NCBI GenBank assembly: GCA_002381945.1
Contig: DFXY01000022.1
Location: forward strand, 1 to 36,255
Length of the DNA stretch: 36,255 nucleotides
Reading direction: 5' to 3'
Source of the DNA: Bacteriovoracaceae bacterium UBA4096
GTDB lineage: Bacteria; Bdellovibrionota; Bacteriovoracia; Bacteriovoracales; Bacteriovoracaceae
The notes beneath the pieces were generated by a model, which did no database searches, had not been told where the DNA came from, and worked only from the letters and a program-made list of their open reading frames with translations. Positions 22,397 through 30,487 of the stretch are shown piece by piece. The translations under genes and the position numbers were made by a program. Position 1 is the stretch's first letter. Every line of letters starts with the position of its first letter.

Positions 22397-22464
22397 TTAA
22401 AATATCCTCAACATTTTTTCTGAATCCATCTTTGGAAGCTTTTTCATCGCATGATTTTTTTGTT

Positions 22465-23235
22465 TCATCGGGATTGTTTTTTTTGACATATTTTGCTCGC
22501 CTTAATTTCCACAGCCTTGTCTGCAACAAGAAGGATAGTGCCTGCACAGATGATAAAAGAACCTGCACCTGCAACTTTTCCAGTTGGGTCAATAAGATTC
22601 AACGGATCTTGCAGTACATATCCATAAAGGTTGGTATCACCACCATTGAACAAGATCGGATCCTTACTCAACCACCTTCCCGTACTTCCATCATAATCTC
22701 TCGCCCCAAACTTAACAAGCTTGGTATCTTGATCATAAATCCCACCAGCAAATCCAAACAACTGAAACCCTGGATTTGTATCAAGAGTCACCATTCCCCA
22801 CTCGTTATAATCCATTCTTTGAACAATTGATCCAGTCCGAGCGTTGACAACAAAACGAGGCGATCCGAGATGGTCCTTGATGATTCTATAGAGAGTAGCT
22901 CCAACTCTCATGTAGTCAGCTGACTTGATGTTAGTAGCGTAGACGTATTCTTTAAATCCACCTCCAGCATCTAGCTCAGCCGCTACCTTAAGGCTGTCCT
23001 CATAAACTAATCTCTTCACAGGATAACCATTTTTAAGCTTCTGAGCTCTTCGTCCCTCGTGATCGAGTTTGTAATATATTAAAGAAGAATCAGGAAGAGT
23101 GACAGACTTAAGACGTCCAAGTACATCAGGAGTAAAGTTTGTAACCACACCGCCCTCAGTTATGGAAACGAGTTCTCCGTTGGCATTGTACTCAAAACTT
23201 TTCGGTAAACTTCCCTGAAGTGTATAAGTTAGCAA
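22465..23235 (-). CDS. Rhs-repeat C-terminal fragment B with variable tip
   Basis: The open frame carries Rhs repeats (FEYNANGELVSI, FTPDVLGRLKSVTLPD, KLDHEGRRAQKLKNG, IIKDHLGSPRFVVN, GSTGRWLSKDPI, NLYGYVLQDPLNLIDPTG). It then has a tip starting KVAGAGSFIICAGTILLVADK, a hydrophobic stretch. As written the frame stops at QKKQSR. Shifting by one base within the A8 run (plus 22477-22484) gives a further 27 or so residues (from NNPDETKKSCDE to NVEDILND) ending at 22389, where the downstream gene's ATG overlaps. I consider the shifted C terminus the ancestral one. The TTG start at 23235 is arbitrary, since the frame is open up to another frameshift near 23418. Confidence 0.68.
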   Translation of the reverse strand: MLTYTLQGSLPKSFEYNANGELVSITEGGVVTNFTPDVLGRLKSVTLPDSSLIYYKLDHEGRRAQKLKNGYPVKRLVYEDSLKVAAELDAGGGFKEYVYATNIKSADYMRVGATLYRIIKDHLGSPRFVVNARTGSIVQRMDYNEWGMVTLDTNPGFQLFGFAGGIYDQDTKLVKFGARDYDGSTGRWLSKDPILFNGGDTNLYGYVLQDPLNLIDPTGKVAGAGSFIICAGTILLVADKAVEIKASKICQKKQSR

Positions 23236-23335
23236 GCGATCTTGAGAATCATAACTTGCGGTGAAAGATTTACGATTCTGTTTACCGGAGATCCGATTGC
23301 TGTTGGAATCGTAATTAAAGAGACTTTCAGTTGCG
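22580..23335 (-). repeat. Rhs core repeat, copy B
   Basis: Partner of copy A (21030-21782). Same motifs in the same order and near-identical DNA around the DYNEWG to DP[S/T]G coding region. The pair suggests tip displacement by recombination or a tandem duplication. Confidence 0.8.
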
Positions 23336-23389
23336 CCACTTTTGGTAACCCAGGCAAGTCTCCCAGCTGTATCATAACCGTACTTATAT

Positions 23390-23715
23390 TTAGTTGTGAC
23401 TCCCTGAACCTTCTCGTCTTTTTTGTATAATACGATTCAACTTATCGCGGGTTAGTTTATAGCTATAGAATTCGGTAGCACAGCTTTCTATGTCCTTGGT
23501 CTTGCATTTCGTTCCTGGGTAGAATCCAGCACGGTAAGATTTAAGGTTTCCGTACTGATCATAAGTTCTTGTGTCGCGAACCTTGTTAAGAGTTGTCGAA
23601 ACAAGTCTTCCAGAAGATGTGTCATATCCAAGACTCATCTCTCCTACCAGGCCCGGCTGACCATTCAGACGGTTTGATTCAAGAAGGCCAGTGACTGCAT
23701 GATAATTATAGTTTA
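23390..23715 (-). pseudogene. Rhs core fragment B, 5' part, frameshifted and N-terminally truncated
   Basis: Rhs-like sequence readable from about 23715 (NYHAVTGLLESNRLNGQPG) through SLGYDTSSGRLVST, TRTYDQYGNLKSY and LTRDKLNRIIQKRREGSGSHN-stop. Near 23413-23418 a run of six A shifts the frame; with five A the sequence reads QKDEKVQGVTTKYKYGYDTAGRL and runs on into the next fragment. Upstream of about 23730 the similarity ends at a stop in AT-rich DNA, so the large N-terminal part of an Rhs protein is absent. The ATG at 23638 is an internal Met, not a credible start. Confidence 0.68.
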
Positions 23716-23957
23716 AATATGAAAATCCCCATCAAATTGTTCGTCAACTTGCTTTTTTTAATGCTCTTTAGATTGCGCTGATAAAAAAGATCGAAATTGA
23801 ATTTCAGATCTTCAAAATGATTTGAGGTTTTTCATTAACAAAAATGCATAAAAACTATTTGATAATTCTGAGCTCTACTTCTTGCGCTTAAAAAACGACT
23901 CTTAAGAAAAATCGAGATTTTTAGAATTGAATAACGAGCGAATTAAAATTTTACACC
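23716..23957 (-). other. AT-rich intergenic stretch upstream of the Rhs remnants
   Basis: No gene seen. Contains small dyads (GAAATT-G-AATTTC near 23790; AAAATCGAGATTTT near 23908) without U-tracts. Probably the junction between the Rhs island and the flanking genes. Confidence 0.5.
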
Positions 23958-23983
23958 AAAAAAAAGGCTCCCGAAGGAGCCTT
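23958..23983 (-). terminator. Terminator of the ribbon-helix-helix-like gene
   Basis: GGCTCC (23966-23971), loop CGAA and GGAGCC (23976-23981), followed on the minus strand by eight T. It lies just after the stop at 23986. Confidence 0.93.
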
Positions 23984-23985
23984 CA

Positions 23986-24177
23986 CTAATCTGCCATTGG
24001 CACTTGTTTTAAATAATCTGAGTGAGATGAGCAAAAGCGTTTAAGAGCAATGACAACAATATCGGCCGTAGGCATGCCAGTATTCTTGGACATCAGCTCA
24101 AGATCTTCTGCTGTTTTCTTTTCGATTTTAACGGTAATTTCTTTCAGTTCGCCTTCATTGTGCTTTTGTGACTTCAT
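23986..24177 (-). CDS. Small ribbon-helix-helix-like protein
   Basis: This is a 63-aa protein. The segment ITVKIEKKTAEDLELMSKNTG followed by MPTADIVVIALKRFCSS has the beta-strand, helix, turn, helix pattern of CopG/MetJ-type DNA-binding proteins, in which the strand residues read DNA as a dimer. A DNA-binding or antitoxin-like role is inferred. No toxin gene is adjacent; the Rhs remnants lie just downstream and the DUF4388 gene upstream. It ends at a clear terminator. Confidence 0.6.
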   Translation of the reverse strand: MKSQKHNEGELKEITVKIEKKTAEDLELMSKNTGMPTADIVVIALKRFCSSHSDYLKQVPMAD

Positions 24178-24261
24178 AAAACCCTCTTTGAATTTTCAAG
24201 AATATTAGCCGTTTTTTTGGTTTTGGTCATCATCATCTTTAAACTTACAGGCCGCATCAGA

Positions 24262-24810
24262 TTAGGCCATTTTGGGGGCGATAATTTTCAGGGCACCCTT
24301 TTTTCGCAAACTTACCAAGGCCATGGTTATCTCATGATCCAGAAGCTCGCAATGTTGATAAATTTCAAAGGGATTATTCCATTCGGTTAGGGTCTTTAGA
24401 ACATCAAATTCCTCTGGTGTTACCGGCAGGGTGTCCTCAATAAATTCAGCATCGATGAGGATTTTGACATTTTCTGGGGGGCGCAGTTTTAGGGATTCGC
24501 GGTAAAGTTTTAAGACATCACTCATGCGGTTTTTTATGACGAGAAAAGGGTAATGAATCTGGCGCTGATCTTCGTTAACTAATTCTGGTTCAACCACATA
24601 ATCAAATGAATTAAGAGAGTATTCCTGAATGATGAGCTGATAGAAGGCCTTAAGGCCCTTATTGGCATTGAAAGTTACCTGGATCACATCGCCATCTTTG
24701 AATAGAATGTGACCTAAGAATTGGCGATTGAAGCTTGCAAGAATATTTACCTTGCCGGTAAACCTCACTGCAATCTGCTCTTCAATCACACCCATCACTT
24801 TGGATTGCAT
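24262..24810 (-). CDS. DUF4388-domain protein
   Basis: This 182-aa cytoplasmic protein has an N-terminal half (VRFTGKVNILASFNRQFLGHILFKDG, VIQVTFNANKGLKAFYQLI) matching the DUF4388 pattern of short strands around a glycine, found in many deltaproteobacterial and bdellovibrio regulators. The C-terminal half (about 95-182) looks like a winged-helix type fold (TPEEFDVLKTLTEWNNPFEIYQHCELLDHEITMALVSLRKKGALKII). It lies 8 nt after the Mrp gene, so it is probably co-expressed. Function unknown; a regulatory or adaptor role is typical for the domain. Confidence 0.72.
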   Translation of the reverse strand: MQSKVMGVIEEQIAVRFTGKVNILASFNRQFLGHILFKDGDVIQVTFNANKGLKAFYQLIIQEYSLNSFDYVVEPELVNEDQRQIHYPFLVIKNRMSDVLKLYRESLKLRPPENVKILIDAEFIEDTLPVTPEEFDVLKTLTEWNNPFEIYQHCELLDHEITMALVSLRKKGALKIIAPKMA

Positions 24811-24818
24811 AGATCTTC

Positions 24819-25991
24819 CTATTTTTTAAGGCCCAAAACCTTAGAGAAGAAACCGGCCTTCGGTTGCGCAGGAGTTGGATTGAAATGATTTTCAACTTTC
24901 TCTGAGAGAGAGAGGAATGCATTCCAGACAGGACGGTCTTGGAATTTTTCCTGAGTCATGTAAGGCTCGCCGGCATCAGAACCGGTTCTAAGTTCAAGCT
25001 CTAAAGGGATCTGGCCAATCATTTCTACGCCTAACTCTTTTACTGCCTTGGCGACTCCACCTTCTCCGAAAATATGATGTTCAGTCCCGCAATGATTACA
25101 GATGAAAGACGACATGTTTTCAACCATACCAACGATCGGGAGATTTACTTTTTTGAACATCTCCACACCTTTCTTGGCATCAAGAAGAGCAATGTCTTGC
25201 GGAGTAGAAACTATGATCGCTCCATCGACATGGGCATTTTGAATCATTGAAAGCTGAATATCGCCGGTTCCTGGAGGAAGATCAATTAAGAGATAATCAA
25301 TTCCATCCCAATCAACGTCAAAGAGGAATTGATTTAACACTCCACCAAGCATCGGTCCGCGCCAGATGACGGGATCATTCTCATTGATGAAGAAACCAAA
25401 ACTCATGAATTTAATGCCGTAAGATTCTACGGGAATGATTTTTCTTTCTGCGTTTGATCGCGGCTTTTCTTCCCGTTTGCCAAAGATCATAGGAAGAGAA
25501 GGTCCATAGATGTCAGCATCGATGATTCCGACTTTATGACCTTGCTTTGAAAGAGTGATGGCAAGGTTTGCCGTAAGAGTGGATTTACCTACTCCACCTT
25601 TGCCTGAACCAATGGCAATGATCTTTCCTACACCCGGAACAGATTTTTTATTACCAATCGTTCCGTGACCGGCCTTTAATTGGGCCGGTTGGGTGGCAGG
25701 CTGGGCCGCAGGGGCTTCGCCTTTTTTATCTAAAGCTTTGAAGACGTCCTGAGATTGAGTCGAGGTGGTTTTAATTAAAATCTTATCGGCTTCCAAGAGA
25801 TCACTTAAGGTTTTTTGGATTTCAGTCTCAATGGTTCTTTTCTCCGTAGGAGAAATTCCGTCCCGGTTATATTCGGCCGTCAGCTTCCCATTATCTAAGG
25901 TGACTGTTTGCCAACGGTTCTCACTTCCTAGCATGGCACCAGTGGCCGGATTTCTAACTTGATTAAGACGCTCTTTTATTTGATCTAACAT
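24819..25991 (-). CDS. apbC: Mrp/ApbC-type iron-sulfur cluster carrier ATPase
   Basis: This 390-aa protein has an N-terminal MIP18-like (DUF59) region (about 1-75), a Pro/Ala linker, and a deviant P-loop IGSGKGGVGKST (128-139). Further along are DADIYGPSLP, DLPPGTGDIQLS, the Fe-S ligand pair CNHCGTEHH and FGEGG. It transfers [4Fe-4S] clusters to apo-proteins in the cytoplasm. The ATG at 25991 (AGGGA about 5 nt upstream) is preferred to one 23 codons upstream that would add a Ser/Asn-rich stretch. It is divergent from the HAMP membrane gene and precedes the DUF4388 gene. Confidence 0.93.
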   Translation of the reverse strand: MLDQIKERLNQVRNPATGAMLGSENRWQTVTLDNGKLTAEYNRDGISPTEKRTIETEIQKTLSDLLEADKILIKTTSTQSQDVFKALDKKGEAPAAQPATQPAQLKAGHGTIGNKKSVPGVGKIIAIGSGKGGVGKSTLTANLAITLSKQGHKVGIIDADIYGPSLPMIFGKREEKPRSNAERKIIPVESYGIKFMSFGFFINENDPVIWRGPMLGGVLNQFLFDVDWDGIDYLLIDLPPGTGDIQLSMIQNAHVDGAIIVSTPQDIALLDAKKGVEMFKKVNLPIVGMVENMSSFICNHCGTEHHIFGEGGVAKAVKELGVEMIGQIPLELELRTGSDAGEPYMTQEKFQDRPVWNAFLSLSEKVENHFNPTPAQPKAGFFSKVLGLKK

Positions 25992-26098
25992 AAAGTCCCT
26001 ACTTGAGTTTATTGATTGGTTAATGCTCTTATTTCTATCTAGCAGAAATACCGAACTCATTTTATGATGCTATATAAACCTTGAATAGGATTAAAGCA

Positions 26099-26656
26099 TT
26101 GGCATTTTATAAACGCTCTATTTTTTTAATCAATCCTTCCTTTCAGCTGAAGTTCAGTTTGATCGTCTGTTCCATTATCCTGATTTCTACCCTCATTTAT
26201 CCGGTCATTATTTATGACTTTTTTAAACTGATGGTCTCCAGTATCCCTAGTGTTCCGGAAAAACTTATTGCTGCACGAAATGAATTAGTCATTTATCTGG
26301 TGTTTATCCAAATCGTGATCACCCTGTTAACTTTCATCGCCTTTATCTTTATTACCCACAAGATCGCAGGCCCCTTGTATAAATTAAAAAACCATCTCGC
26401 CAATATTCGGGAAGGCCACGCCATCACCCCACTGACTTTCAGAACCGGAGATCATTTCCAGGATGTAGCTGAGGAAGTTACTTTATTTCTGGAAACCATT
26501 TCCGCCAACCAGGAAAACGACTTCCAGTATGTGGAAGAAGTAGCTCTCTATATCGAAAACCTATCTACCATCGTTCCCGATGATAAAAAACCGGTTTTGA
26601 GTGAGATTTCCCGTCGGTTACTGGATATTAAATCCCGCTATAAAAATAGTCTTTAA
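26099..26656 (+). CDS. Membrane protein with HAMP domain
   Basis: This 185-aa protein has two membrane helices (LKFSLIVCSIILISTLIYPVI near 17-38 and ELVIYLVFIQIVITLLTFIAF near 60-84). A HAMP linker follows (HKIAGPLYKLKNHLANIREG and a second helix LFLETISAN). It ends soon after, with no kinase or methyl-accepting domain, so it is a stand-alone HAMP module like those that relay to partners. The start is TTG at 26099, supported by AGGA eight nt upstream; another TTG at 26081 lacks support. The next gene starts 74 nt downstream. The partner is unknown. Confidence 0.72.
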   Translation: MAFYKRSIFLINPSFQLKFSLIVCSIILISTLIYPVIIYDFFKLMVSSIPSVPEKLIAARNELVIYLVFIQIVITLLTFIAFIFITHKIAGPLYKLKNHLANIREGHAITPLTFRTGDHFQDVAEEVTLFLETISANQENDFQYVEEVALYIENLSTIVPDDKKPVLSEISRRLLDIKSRYKNSL

Positions 26657-26730
26657 CCGATGTAAATTTTTTTCAAGATGCTATACTTAAACCCAATTCT
26701 TCCATTACGGTTGAATAAATATTTGGGTAC

Positions 26731-28815
26731 ATGAAACTATTCTTCATCATACTTGCGATTATTCCTTTTCAGCTTCAAGCTTCGATTGCGACAGCTCCGG
26801 GTTTGAATGCCATCTTGGCTTCTGATAAGCTGACACTTTCCAAGGCAGATCACATCATAGCTGAGCATATGGTGAATATGATCAGGTTTACTGAGAAAGG
26901 TTATATCAACAAGGAAGTGTTGAATAAGGTTTTGAAGGAAGCTGAAAAATCCAAGCACTTTTCAGTCTTCACTCCCTGGCTTAAAACCATTGATCAGATT
27001 TCAAAGATCAGCACCACTACAGACTATATAAATCACTGCCGACAGTATTCGGTAAAGAAGCAAACTCTCCCTCTGGAAAGAGTGCTGGAAAATGTTCTTG
27101 GTAATTATTGTCGCGAAAGAACTCTTGAGGCCATTGGCCGTGATATTGATAAAAACAAGGTCTTATCTGATGAGGCCATTCTTTTTATTCAGGAGAATTT
27201 AAAGTTTTTCCTGACCAAAAAAAACAAGAAGAATTTTGCTTTTTTCATTCAGGGCCAATCCGACCGGCCGGATATTTTAAAACGTCTCTCCCAGGAAGTG
27301 ACCACTTATAGTGTACGTAATGAGATTGTGCCTTCTCAGGAAGTCCTGAAAGATATTTTAATTAATGAGCAGATTACAAAACTCATTCAAGATAAGGGTT
27401 TTAATCCTCTTCAGCATCAGAATGTTTTTTATGTGGAGTTCGGAAAACTTATCAATCTCGGTTATAAGTCACTGGATGATAAACCAGTTCTTGCCAAGGT
27501 TAAGGATCATTATCAGTTCCTGAAAAACTATCTTGAACTCAATCAGGATCATTTACCGGTGGGTTTATGCCTCACTCGATTAAATGATTTCTCTAAGGCA
27601 GTCTTTCGGAATGGATTCAAAGACCTCTCCCGCGACATTTTTAAATACATCGTTAAAAAGAATAATAAAGAAATCCACGAAGATGCACTCTTCTTCTATC
27701 TGTGGACTTATTTGGCTTCCAATGAATATAAAGAGGCCCAAAAGCTCGCTAACCTTCATGGACTGATTAAAAACAGTAAGACCTTAAATGATTCACGCTT
27801 AAAGTTCTGGATTGCTTATACCCATGAAAAGCTGGATCAGAAGTCAGAGGCCATTTCTTTGTATGAAGACATCGTCCTTAATCATCCGCTGACTTATTAT
27901 GGAATTATGTCGACTAAAAAGCTTCAAACCTTAAAACCTGAATCGGTTGTTGTTACTTTTTATCATAACTCCGTTAAAACTTCAGACACTACTAGCTTGG
28001 AATTAAAAGATATTGATGATGATTATATTTCCTCGCTCGTTCGCCTGAAGGCCTGGGCCAAAATTGATTCCGCCAGAATGATGAAGCTAGAGTTGAAGCG
28101 CCTCAAAAACCACAGCATGCCCTCGTATCTGGTTAAACAGGCCACTGAGAAGCAACTTTATCTCAAGTCAGACCTTCATTTACTTAATGCCCGAATCATT
28201 CAAGACTCTGATAATCACCTGGCAACCTTCCGCTATATCTATCAGGTGCTGGATAACAAAGAGGTTATTTTTAACCGACAGGTTCTGGAAATACTTTATC
28301 CAAAACCCTATTTGAATGTCCTGACCAAAGCTTTGAATAAGGATTCACTGGATCCTATCATCGTTCTCTCTCTCATTCGCCAGGAGTCCGTATTTAATCC
28401 CCTGGCCCGTTCACGGGTAGGAGCAAGAGGCCTGATGCAACTCATGCCAACCACTGCACGCCACATGCGAAGGAACGTCAGAGATAAACATTTAGTAGAT
28501 CCAAAGATTAATATTGAATTAGGAACCAAGTACTTTAAAGGTTTAACGAAGCGCTATGATGGCAATCTCGTTTATGTTCTATCCGCTTATAATGCCGGAG
28601 AATCCAGAGTTGAGCGATGGAAGAGCTTGTATTTTGATTCTGATGAAACGATATTGAAAAACATCGAAGCGATTCCATTTCTGGAAACCCGAAACTATGT
28701 GAAGCTGATTTTCAGGAATATATTCTTTTACAAACTACTGGTAGAAAAAAAAGAGCTCGCAGATTCCCGCGAGCCCAATAAAATTTTTGATGTCAATTTA
28801 GGTTTTACACATTGA
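26731..28815 (+). CDS. Periplasmic lytic transglycosylase (Slt70-like)
   Basis: This 694-aa protein has a signal peptide (MKLFFIILAIIPFQLQASI). A long helical N-terminal region follows (about 25-520), rich in repeated helical hairpins like the Slt70 doughnut. The C-terminal GH23 SLT domain carries the catalytic Glu552 in IRQESVFNP, then GARGLMQLMPTTA and LSAYNAGESRV. It cleaves the MurNAc-GlcNAc bond of peptidoglycan to give anhydro-MurNAc. The tail also encodes a terminator for the opposite strand at 28745, and its last 11 nt overlap the end of ychF. Fits the wall-active theme; a role in prey or own-wall turnover cannot be told apart. Confidence 0.92.
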   Translation: MKLFFIILAIIPFQLQASIATAPGLNAILASDKLTLSKADHIIAEHMVNMIRFTEKGYINKEVLNKVLKEAEKSKHFSVFTPWLKTIDQISKISTTTDYINHCRQYSVKKQTLPLERVLENVLGNYCRERTLEAIGRDIDKNKVLSDEAILFIQENLKFFLTKKNKKNFAFFIQGQSDRPDILKRLSQEVTTYSVRNEIVPSQEVLKDILINEQITKLIQDKGFNPLQHQNVFYVEFGKLINLGYKSLDDKPVLAKVKDHYQFLKNYLELNQDHLPVGLCLTRLNDFSKAVFRNGFKDLSRDIFKYIVKKNNKEIHEDALFFYLWTYLASNEYKEAQKLANLHGLIKNSKTLNDSRLKFWIAYTHEKLDQKSEAISLYEDIVLNHPLTYYGIMSTKKLQTLKPESVVVTFYHNSVKTSDTTSLELKDIDDDYISSLVRLKAWAKIDSARMMKLELKRLKNHSMPSYLVKQATEKQLYLKSDLHLLNARIIQDSDNHLATFRYIYQVLDNKEVIFNRQVLEILYPKPYLNVLTKALNKDSLDPIIVLSLIRQESVFNPLARSRVGARGLMQLMPTTARHMRRNVRDKHLVDPKINIELGTKYFKGLTKRYDGNLVYVLSAYNAGESRVERWKSLYFDSDETILKNIEAIPFLETRNYVKLIFRNIFFYKLLVEKKELADSREPNKIFDVNLGFTH
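28745..28774 (-). terminator. Terminator of the prs-pth-ychF operon inside the lytic transglycosylase gene
   Basis: GCTCGC (28755-28760), loop of eight and GCGAGC (28769-28774), followed on the minus strand by a run of T (28752-28745). It lies within the 3' end of the convergent slt-like gene, about 30 nt past the ychF stop. Confidence 0.82.
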
Positions 28816-29914
28816 ACTTGAAGTGGATGACGTCCCCGTCTTTCACTTCATATTCTTTCCCTTCCATTTTGAACTTACCAGCTTCTTTTACCTTAGCTTC
28901 TGATCCGTAAGTAAACAGATCATTGCAGTGATAAACTTCCGCCTTAATGAATCCTCTTTCAAAATCAGAGTGAATAACCCCGGCAGCTTGTGGCGCCTTG
29001 GCCCCTTTCGGGAAAGTCCAGGCACGAACTTCTTTAACTCCAGCAGTGAAGTAAGTGTACATATCCAGCATGCTGTAACCCGCGCGGATCATTTTTGATA
29101 ATCCAGATTCTTCGATCCCGATATCTTTTAAGAAAGCTTCTTTTTCTTCCTGAGATTCCAATGCAGCAATTTCAGATTCAATCTTTCCGCAAATCGTAAT
29201 GACTTGTGAGCCTTCTTTTGCGGCAATTTCTTTAACTTGTTTTACGTATTCGTTTTCTTCTAAAAGATTCGACTCATCGACGTTACAAACATAAAGAACT
29301 TTCTTCATGGTGATCAAATGAAGGTCAGAAATGGCATCAATTTCATCTGCATCTAGTGGAAGCGAACGAGCAGGTAGACCCTCTTCTAAAGTCTTAACCA
29401 GTCTCTCTAAAATCGGCTTGGAGATTTTAGCTTTTTCCTGAATCTTTTTATCCTGGGACTTTAAGTACTTATCCAAAGTCTGGATTCTCTTAGTCACGGA
29501 CTCAAGGTCGGCCAGCGCTAACTCAATATTAATCACTTCAATATCTGAAACCGGATCTACTTTACCGGCAACGTGAACGATATCCGGATCTTCAAAACAA
29601 CGGACTACGTGACAGATGGCCCCGACCTGACGGATGTGACCCAGGAATTGGTTACCCAAACCTTCACCTTTCGAAGCACCCTTTACCAGGCCCGCGATAT
29701 CAACGAATTCAGTTACGGCCGGAATCAATTTTTCCGGACCAACGATTTTGGCAATTTTTTCTAAACGCTCATCAGGAACATGAACGATCCCAACATTTGG
29801 TTCAATCGTACAGAAAGGGTAATTGGCGGCTTCGGCAGGTGCCGACGTTAATGCCGAGAAAATTGTCGACTTACCCACATTTGGTAAACCCACAATTCCA
29901 CAATTCATACCCAT
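28805..29914 (-). CDS. ychF: Redox-regulated GTPase/ATPase YchF
   Basis: This 369-aa protein is an Obg-family P-loop ATPase with G1 motif GLPNVGKST (8-16), an FVDIAGLVKGAS segment and CNVDESNL. A coiled-coil arm is followed by a C-terminal TGS domain (about 280-369; MLDMYTYFTAGVKEVRAW, IHSDFERGFIKAEVY). YchF binds ribosomes and is linked to stress and antioxidant control. It lies 8 nt after pth on the same strand, and its end overlaps the lytic transglycosylase. Conserved prs-pth-ychF order supports the assignment. Confidence 0.97.
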   Translation of the reverse strand: MGMNCGIVGLPNVGKSTIFSALTSAPAEAANYPFCTIEPNVGIVHVPDERLEKIAKIVGPEKLIPAVTEFVDIAGLVKGASKGEGLGNQFLGHIRQVGAICHVVRCFEDPDIVHVAGKVDPVSDIEVINIELALADLESVTKRIQTLDKYLKSQDKKIQEKAKISKPILERLVKTLEEGLPARSLPLDADEIDAISDLHLITMKKVLYVCNVDESNLLEENEYVKQVKEIAAKEGSQVITICGKIESEIAALESQEEKEAFLKDIGIEESGLSKMIRAGYSMLDMYTYFTAGVKEVRAWTFPKGAKAPQAAGVIHSDFERGFIKAEVYHCNDLFTYGSEAKVKEAGKFKMEGKEYEVKDGDVIHFKFNV

Positions 29915-29922
29915 AAATACTC

Positions 29923-30486
29923 CTAAGCTAAAAGATTCTTCTTATTGTAAATTCCGACTTTGTTTAATCCATCTACCATAGCGGTAAGCATTGGGTCATG
30001 CAATTTCTGGAGTAAGAGAGGCAATTGTATCTGCTCATCTTTGCCAAAAGGGCCTAAAACCCAATTGGAAACGTCTCCATGAGGTGGACGACCTATTCCA
30101 ACCCGCATCCGGGCAAAATCATTGGTACCCAGTTGGGCGGCGATGGATTTTAGTCCATTATGCCCGGCCAAACCTCCACCCATCTTGAAATGAACCTGCC
30201 CAAAAGGAATATCCAGTTCATCATGGATCACCAAAATCTCAGAGGGAGCAATCTTAAAGAAAGCGGCCATCGGCTGGACAGATTCCCCTGAGAGATTCAT
30301 AAACGTCTGGGGTTTTAAGGCGTAATATTTCTGATTTTTATAAGTGCCTTCTGCATAAAGGCCCTTAAATTTTGACTTCCAATTGGTGAACAGAGGTGAA
30401 CTATCCAGCAACATCCAGGCAATGTTGTGCTTAGTCTCAGCATACTGAGGTCCCGGATTTCCTACACCAACAACCAGTTGAAACAT
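29923..30486 (-). CDS. pth: Peptidyl-tRNA hydrolase
   Basis: This 187-aa enzyme releases tRNA from drop-off peptidyl-tRNAs. Motifs: VVGVGNPGPQYAETKHN with catalytic His20, KPQTFMNLSGES, IHDELDIPFG and GGGLAGHNGLKS, then FARMRVGIGRP. The ATG lies one nt after the prs stop, and ychF follows by 8 nt. Often ctc (rplY) sits between prs and pth in other bacteria; it is absent here. Confidence 0.97.
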   Translation of the reverse strand: MFQLVVGVGNPGPQYAETKHNIAWMLLDSSPLFTNWKSKFKGLYAEGTYKNQKYYALKPQTFMNLSGESVQPMAAFFKIAPSEILVIHDELDIPFGQVHFKMGGGLAGHNGLKSIAAQLGTNDFARMRVGIGRPPHGDVSNWVLGPFGKDEQIQLPLLLQKLHDPMLTAMVDGLNKVGIYNKKNLLA

Positions 30487-30487
30487 A

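Noticed and set aside
22389..22592. Separate small gene of about 67 aa in the tip B region
   Set aside because: Its first half is the out-of-frame version of the Rhs tip; only the part after the A8 run reads as a natural continuation of the tip.
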